Below are positions 59,861 to 64,000 of a stretch of 64,000 nt of DNA, piece by piece. The notes under the pieces are model-generated. The model did not search any database. It saw only the letters and a list, made by a program, of their open reading frames with translations, and was not told where the DNA came from. This stretch comes from Prinia subflava (lineage: Eukaryota > Chordata > Aves > Passeriformes > Cisticolidae): NCBI RefSeq assembly GCF_021018805.1, contig NC_086258.1, forward strand, positions 11,615,100-11,679,099, given 5' to 3'. The position numbers and the translations under genes are program-made. How positions within the stretch are numbered: position 1 is the stretch's first letter; each line of letters begins with the position of its first letter.

Positions 59861-60490
59861 TTAAAGAGGGGCATCATACTGGTCCAGGAACTCCTTGATG
59901 GGGGCTGGCAGCTGAGTCATCTTCTCATAGGAGTCCAGGTGCCCGTTGACGGTCTTGCGGCAGAGGTGCTGCAGGGTGGAGACACTAGAGGAGAGTGGGC
60001 GGCTCAGCACCAGGGGGATCTTCTCACCGCCTGAGTAGATGTAGTAGGTGCGTTTGGGGTGCAGGGCCCCTCCGGGCTGCTCAGGGACGGCGCAGGGTGT
60101 GGGTGGCATGTAGTGATGGACCAGCTTGAGCACACAGTCAAAGCGGGGCACGGGCTGGCTGCTGTGGGGATCACTCTGCAGGGAGAAGCTGCCGCCCTCA
60201 CACTGGATGCGCAAGTTCTTGGTGCCCGACTCCGTCTTGACGCTGAGGGTGAAGAAGTGCCTCTGGTCTGAGCTGTCCCTGATGAGGAAGGTGCCAGCCG
60301 GCTCGGTGCTCAGCAGCAGGTTGGCCTCACCACCTGTCACCGTGCTCCAGTAGAAGCCGCTCTCCTGCAGCTTGCGCACGGTGTTCACCACCAGCTGGTA
60401 CTCGCTCTTGGAGCTGAACGTCTTGAGGCGCAGGCTGGTGTCGAGGGGGCGGCTCATCCCGGCGGCGGGGAACTTGCTGTGGGTGACCAT
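59861..60490 (-). CDS. SOCS3: Suppressor of cytokine signalling 3
   Basis: This is a JAK-STAT feedback inhibitor: it binds gp130-type phosphotyrosines and JAKs and recruits elongin B/C-cullin 5. The single coding exon encodes 209 residues (human 225). The kinase-inhibitory region LRLKTFSSKSEY is at 20-31. The SH2 domain spans about 45-130 and continues after a loop, with phosphotyrosine-binding Arg71 in GTFLIRDSSD. The SOCS box LQHLCRKTVNG and the C-terminus FLDQYDAPL are intact. The PEST-like insertion after VHHYMPP is about 16 residues shorter than in human. A 5' UTR acceptor (TGCCGCAG) at 60557 and a donor at 61108 define a non-coding first exon and a 550-base intron. Confidence 0.97.
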   Translation of the reverse strand: MVTHSKFPAAGMSRPLDTSLRLKTFSSKSEYQLVVNTVRKLQESGFYWSTVTGGEANLLLSTEPAGTFLIRDSSDQRHFFTLSVKTESGTKNLRIQCEGGSFSLQSDPHSSQPVPRFDCVLKLVHHYMPPTPCAVPEQPGGALHPKRTYYIYSGGEKIPLVLSRPLSSSVSTLQHLCRKTVNGHLDSYEKMTQLPAPIKEFLDQYDAPL

Positions 60491-61107
60491 GGCGCAGGGA
60501 GCCAGCTTCGTGTGCTCTGGATGCTGCTGCCAGCAGCAGCCGCTGCTACACCATCACCTGCGGCAGAGAGAGCGGTGAGCCTCGGCATTCCGGTCCCCGA
60601 CTCTCCCCTCCCGGGAACACCTGCCCCCCCCCCGGTCCCTGGCTGTTATCCTCTCGCAGCAACAGCGCTCCCTGTCCCCGGCAATCCCCGTTCCCAGCTC
60701 TCATTTCCCAGAAAAACCGGCAGCCCCCTGCCCAGCTCTCTCTCCCCAGGAACCAGCAGCACCCATCCCTGGATCTCCCTTCCCGTGGGAACCGGCAGTC
60801 CCCGTTCCCGGCTATTGACCTCCCGCGGCAGCGGCACCCCCGTCCCCAGCTCTTCCTCCCGGGAGCACTGGCACACTTGCGGTCTCCCGCTCTCTCCCTT
60901 CTCTACGAGCACCGCTTCTGATGGTCTCCTGCTCTCTCACTCCCGAGGGCACATCGCTACCCCAGCCCACCGGTTATCGCCCCGCCGAGGCACTGATCCC
61001 CTCTGGGCAGCGCCGGCAGCCCCGGTCCTCGGCGATCGCCCCCCCGAAGGTCCCGGCATCGCCGGCTGTCCCCCCGCGCTCTCGGGGACTCCCTCCCGCG
61101 GCCGTAC

Positions 61108-61160
61108 CTGGGGCGCGGGGCCGGTCTCGGCGGCGGAGCGGGGCCGGTGCGCGGCGGCGG
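61108..61160 (-). other. SOCS3: SOCS3 non-coding first exon (predicted)
   Basis: The donor GCCCCAG|GTACGG ends the exon at 61108. The transcription start is placed near 61160, about 30 bases below the TATA-like box at 61187-61193. The matching acceptor is at 60557/60558. One non-coding exon before a single coding exon is the known SOCS3 architecture. Confidence 0.7.
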
Positions 61161-61186
61161 AGCTGCCGAGGCGGCCCGGGGCGGCC

Positions 61187-61193
61187 TCTTATA
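61187..61193 (-). promoter_or_regulatory. SOCS3: SOCS3 TATA-like box
   Basis: TATAAGA on the minus strand lies about 25 bases downstream of the proximal STAT element, at the expected distance from the predicted transcription start. Confidence 0.65.
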
Positions 61194-61217
61194 GCAGGCG
61201 CAGCGCCCGCCCTCGGG

Positions 61218-61244
61218 TTCCTGGAACTGCGCGGCTTCTTGTAA
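61218..61244 (-). promoter_or_regulatory. SOCS3: SOCS3 twin STAT elements
   Basis: On the minus strand TTACAAGAA (61236-61244) and TTCCAGGAA (61218-61226) are separated by nine bases. They match the distal and proximal STAT3/5 response elements of mammalian SOCS3 promoters in sequence and order. They lie just upstream of the TATA-like box. Confidence 0.85.
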
Positions 61245-61249
61245 CGCGG

Positions 61250-62300
61250 CGGCACCGCCCGCGCCCCGCCCGGCCCGGCCCGGCCCCCGGCGCCCCGCCA
61301 GCCCCTGCTCGCCCAGCCCCGGGCCCCCGGCCTGGCCCCACCGGCCCTTCCCGCTCCGGCCCCGGCCCCGACAGCCCATTCTGGGCAGGGCGGCTGCCCC
61401 CGCCCCTCGGCCTGCGGAGGAACGGGGAGCCCCGGGCCGGCCCCGCTGGGGGCTTCGCCGTCCCCCGCCTCTGCTGGGGCAGCCGGGCCGCGGGCCCGCC
61501 CTGACGGGGACTTTGGGCTCGGCTGATGGGGGTACACCGGGGGGGCACAGTGGAGCGGGGGCTGCCGCTCCCACGTTGCCAGCCCTGATTTCAGGCCAAC
61601 GTGTGAGGCTGCCGCCAGCCTCGGCCGCGTCTCCTGAGGACCCGCGGGGTACCCTCGGTCTAGAGACAAGGGGGAATCCGCACCCGGGGCTGTGCGGGGG
61701 CTCCCGGCCCCGCAGCTGTTCGATCCCCGAGCCCCGCTTCGGGCGGCGGGGGCTCCGGGAGCCCCGGGACGCTCCGGGCGGTTGGTGCTTTGGCCGTGTG
61801 GGCTGGTGGGGGGCCCGGCGGGGCTGTGGTCCCGTGCCCGTGGCTGCGGCCCCGGGGCGCTGTCCCAGGGGGTTTCTCACTCCTCCGCCCCGGGCCCTCG
61901 GCCGGAGCCCCGCTGGGGACGGTGCCCGGCGGGAGGAGCGGCGCCGGAGCTCCCCTCCCCATCCGTTTGGCAATTGTTGGTTCCGAGCTCGCACACAACC
62001 CGAGCTCTGTCCGTGGGTTTATTTTAAACAGTTTAATTTGCCCCGGAGGAGCGGCCGCTGCCCGGCAGAGACCAACCCAGTGCGGCAGTTCTGGGAATCA
62101 GCGCCGGCGAACCGGCTGCTCTGAAATGCAAACGAGCCCCGGAGCGCTGCCGGGGCGGGCAGAGGATAGCGGGGGAGGGACGGGCACGACGCGGCTCCGG
62201 GGCTCCCCGGCGGGACCGGCTCTCCGTATCGGGACCCGGCGGGGGGACCCGCGGTCCCCGGACGCCGCCTCGCCCGGCGGGGCGGCGAGCGCTGGTTCTG
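61250..62300. other. GC-rich spacer between SOCS3 promoter and PGS1
   Basis: CpG-rich sequence lies between the divergent SOCS3 and PGS1 genes with no recognised coding exon. An AT-rich patch at 62010-62045 holds AATAAA on the minus strand and a 13-base palindrome. The PGS1 5' UTR probably begins within the last 300 bases before 62610. Confidence 0.5.
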
Positions 62301-62577
62301 CCGCGGGCAAGAGCCGTGTACGTCCCTTCGGCAGCGCCGGGGCTCGCCCCGGGGGAAGAACAGACACCGGGGGTGACACTGCCGGACAGGCGATCCGGCT
62401 CCGCGTGTGCCCGTCCCACGTGTGCGGGACCAGGGGAGCCCCGGCCCGGCCCCGCCGGACAACGAGCCCCTCCTGAGCTCCTCCCGGTCCCTTCCCGGCC
62501 CTCCGCGGGACGGCGGGGACGGCGGGAACGGCGGGGACGGCGCCGCGCGGTGTGCGCGGGCGCGGCGGGCGGCGCGG

Positions 62578-62598
62578 GAGCGGAAGCGGAAGCGGAAG
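62578..62598 (+). promoter_or_regulatory. PGS1: CGGAAG hexamer x3 at PGS1 5' end
   Basis: Three contiguous CGGAAG copies (62581-62598) end 11 bases before the first PGS1 ATG. Each holds an ETS GGAA core, consistent with a GABP-driven mitochondrial gene. They could equally be a simple repeat. Confidence 0.5.
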
Positions 62599-62609
62599 GC
62601 GGTGTCGCC

Positions 62610-62770
62610 ATGGCAGCGCGGAAGCGGAAGGCGCGGGCGATGGCGGCGGGCGGCGCGGCGCTGTGGCGGCGGCTCTCGGCCTGGCTGCCGCGGGGCCGCC
62701 TCGGCCTGGCCGCGCTGCTCGGCCGCCTCTCCGACCCCTTCTCCCGCGGTCGCGACCGCCGCGCCCGCAG
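62610..62770 (+). CDS. PGS1: Phosphatidylglycerophosphate synthase 1, first exon only
   Basis: PGS1 makes phosphatidylglycerophosphate from CDP-diacylglycerol and glycerol-3-phosphate in mitochondria, the committed step to cardiolipin. Only the N-terminal exon is in the window. It matches the human N-terminus over LWRRL...LAALLGRLSD, then a basic RGRDRRAR stretch, and ends at donor CCGCAG|GTAAGG (62770) in phase 2. Two in-frame ATGs are possible: 62610 (strong context, adding a KRK-containing basic stretch) and 62640, which aligns with the human start. The N-terminal Arg/Ala-rich helix is a likely mitochondrial presequence. Its position next to SOCS3, divergent, agrees with human. Confidence 0.9.
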
Positions 62771-64000
62771 GTAAGGACCGGCCGGGCCCCCGCCGACTGT
62801 CCCGGGGCTGGGAGGCAGCGGGAGCCCTGGGCCGCCCCCGCAGTCGGTGTCGCGTTACCGGGGCATCCCCTGCTCGCCGCTTCCCCTTTCCGGCCCGGCT
62901 CGGCCCCTTGGAAAAGCTGCGTAGGGGTAAAGGGGCGGCCCGGTGCCCGCAGGCCGGGGTCGGAGTCGGGTTGGGCTGTGCTGTCGCAGACCCCTTCAGC
63001 TCGCCCTCAGCACTACAGCTGAGCGTTATTTCCCCTTCCTTTCCCATTTCCCTGCCTCCCACTGTCAGCAGGCGCTGGCCGACACCTCTGAGGCACGGCC
63101 GGGCGCCCCTCGGCTGTCACAGGTGCAGCTGAGCCCGGGGGCGACCCCGGCCGGGCCCGGGTGGTCGCAGGGGGCGGGAGGGGCCCAAACAGGAGTCGGT
63201 GCCCTCTGTGCGGGGCTGCGGCGGGCAGAGGGACACGAGGGGCAGGGCGCGCTCTGCTCGGTGACAGTGACCGCTGCCTGGCACCGGTGACAGTGACCGG
63301 CGGCAGCGACCGGCCAGCGCCTGTCACCGCCGTGCTGGAGGAGGTGGATCGTCAGTCTGCTCTGCGTTCTTGTTCACACCAAGGAAATTCTTTCCACACT
63401 TCTCTTTCGGTCTCATCGGTGTTTTTAGGGCAGGGGGATGAATCTGAGCCCTAGAAAGCAGTCACTGAGTTCAGAGCAGCGCTGTAGATCCCCCCGTGTG
63501 CGTGTGAAAGGACAGCACTGTGTGCCGCAGTTTCACTTCACCTCTGGCTCTCAAGATGAGGTTTTACAGTGAATAAGAGTTTCAGCTCCACTGTGAGTTT
63601 CTGTACAAAACCTACATTTTAAAAAATAGAACACACCCCAAAAAATCCGTTGTTTCTATTTAGGGTCAACTTTTTATTTAGAGGGGATCTGAGGTGGTTA
63701 CTTTTGATTCTGTTTTCTCTTTCTGGTTAACTCAGTGATGTGAAGTACGTGGAAAGGGCTCCCCCTTAGTCAGTTTTCTGTTCCTCTGAAACCTGGTTTG
63801 TCACACTGTGGAATTTTGATGATTTCTTCATAATGTTACTTGGTTTCTGATAGTTGTGTGTGTGTGGTTGCAAGGATTGGTTGTACTCAGTCACTGAGCT
63901 GATGTCAGTCACTGGTGGGTAGAGGCTGCTGCTCTGGGAGCCAGTTGCTGTGCCAGTAGCTGTGTGGCTGGAGCAAAATATGGATTTATTTGATAATTCT
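62771..64000 (+). other. PGS1: PGS1 intron 1 (continues past window)
   Basis: The CpG-rich start grades into AT-rich sequence after about 63350. No exon matching PGS1 exon 2 is present. A 15-base motif CGGTGACAGTGACCG occurs twice, at 63260-63274 and 63285-63299. Nothing else was recognised. Confidence 0.7.

Noticed and set aside
60957..61994. Minus-strand open frame of 345 codons over the SOCS3 promoter
   Set aside because: It overlaps the conserved TATA/STAT promoter and non-coding exon and shows no protein-like features.
62019..63062. Minus-strand open frame of 347 codons antisense to PGS1 exon 1
   Set aside because: GC-driven frame over a bidirectional promoter; PGS1 exon 1 on the other strand has clear homology.
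1..64000. CRISPR arrays, bacterial operons, phage or viral insertions
   Set aside because: Spliced vertebrate genes, CpG islands and CR1 elements throughout; no regularly spaced direct repeats with unique spacers and no viral gene products were recognised.

Overview
This is a gene-dense, GC-rich vertebrate nuclear segment, almost certainly from a bird. The evidence is short spliced genes with small introns, strong CpG islands at promoters, and two CR1 non-LTR fragments (12930-13257 on + and 31457-31665 on -), a family typical of birds and other sauropsids. The gene content matches human 17q25.3, and from memory chicken chromosome 18, which suggests an avian microchromosome or a similarly compact chromosome. 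All coding models were rebuilt by hand from splice sites and reading-frame continuity. Every internal exon boundary given keeps frame.

Layout from left to right. 1-5800: no recognised coding exon, with an unassigned CpG island at about 3750-4500. 5800-12640: SLC25A10 (-), mitochondrial dicarboxylate carrier, 11 exons. 12930-13257: CR1. 13310-16870: MRPL12 (-), 4 exons. 17365-26536: HGS (-), 21 exons, ESCRT-0. 26670-27930: ARL16 (+), 5 exons, head to head with HGS. 28590-35200: TMC6 (-), 19 coding exons, with the second CR1 in an intron. 36002-38070: SYNGR2 (+), head to head with TMC6. 38370-41167: TK1 (-). 41582-44220: AFMID (+), head to head with TK1. 44610-47154: THA1 threonine aldolase (-). 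47300-58740: 11 kb with no recognised gene, but with an unassigned CpG island at 49800-50863. 58745-61160: SOCS3 (-) with a conserved twin STAT promoter. 62610-right edge: PGS1 (+), first coding exon only.

Functionally these are mostly housekeeping genes: mitochondrial transport and translation (SLC25A10, MRPL12), cardiolipin-pathway lipid synthesis (PGS1), endosomal sorting (HGS), S-phase dTMP salvage (TK1), kynurenine pathway (AFMID), threonine/glycine metabolism (THA1). A cytokine feedback inhibitor (SOCS3) and a membrane-channel family member (TMC6) are added. Four divergent pairs (HGS/ARL16, TMC6/SYNGR2, TK1/AFMID, SOCS3/PGS1) lie on CpG islands; two convergent pairs (SYNGR2/TK1, AFMID/THA1) end within a few hundred bases of each other.

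The most unusual observations are: a probable U12-type AT-AC intron in ARL16; a THA1 exon whose frame survives only if a second, downstream AG is used as acceptor; a CR1 tail ending 22 bases from a TMC6 acceptor; a GC-AG intron in HGS; and the absence of TMC8, BIRC5 and TMEM235 from their mammalian positions. I see no CRISPR array, rRNA, tRNA or obviously novel multi-gene system.
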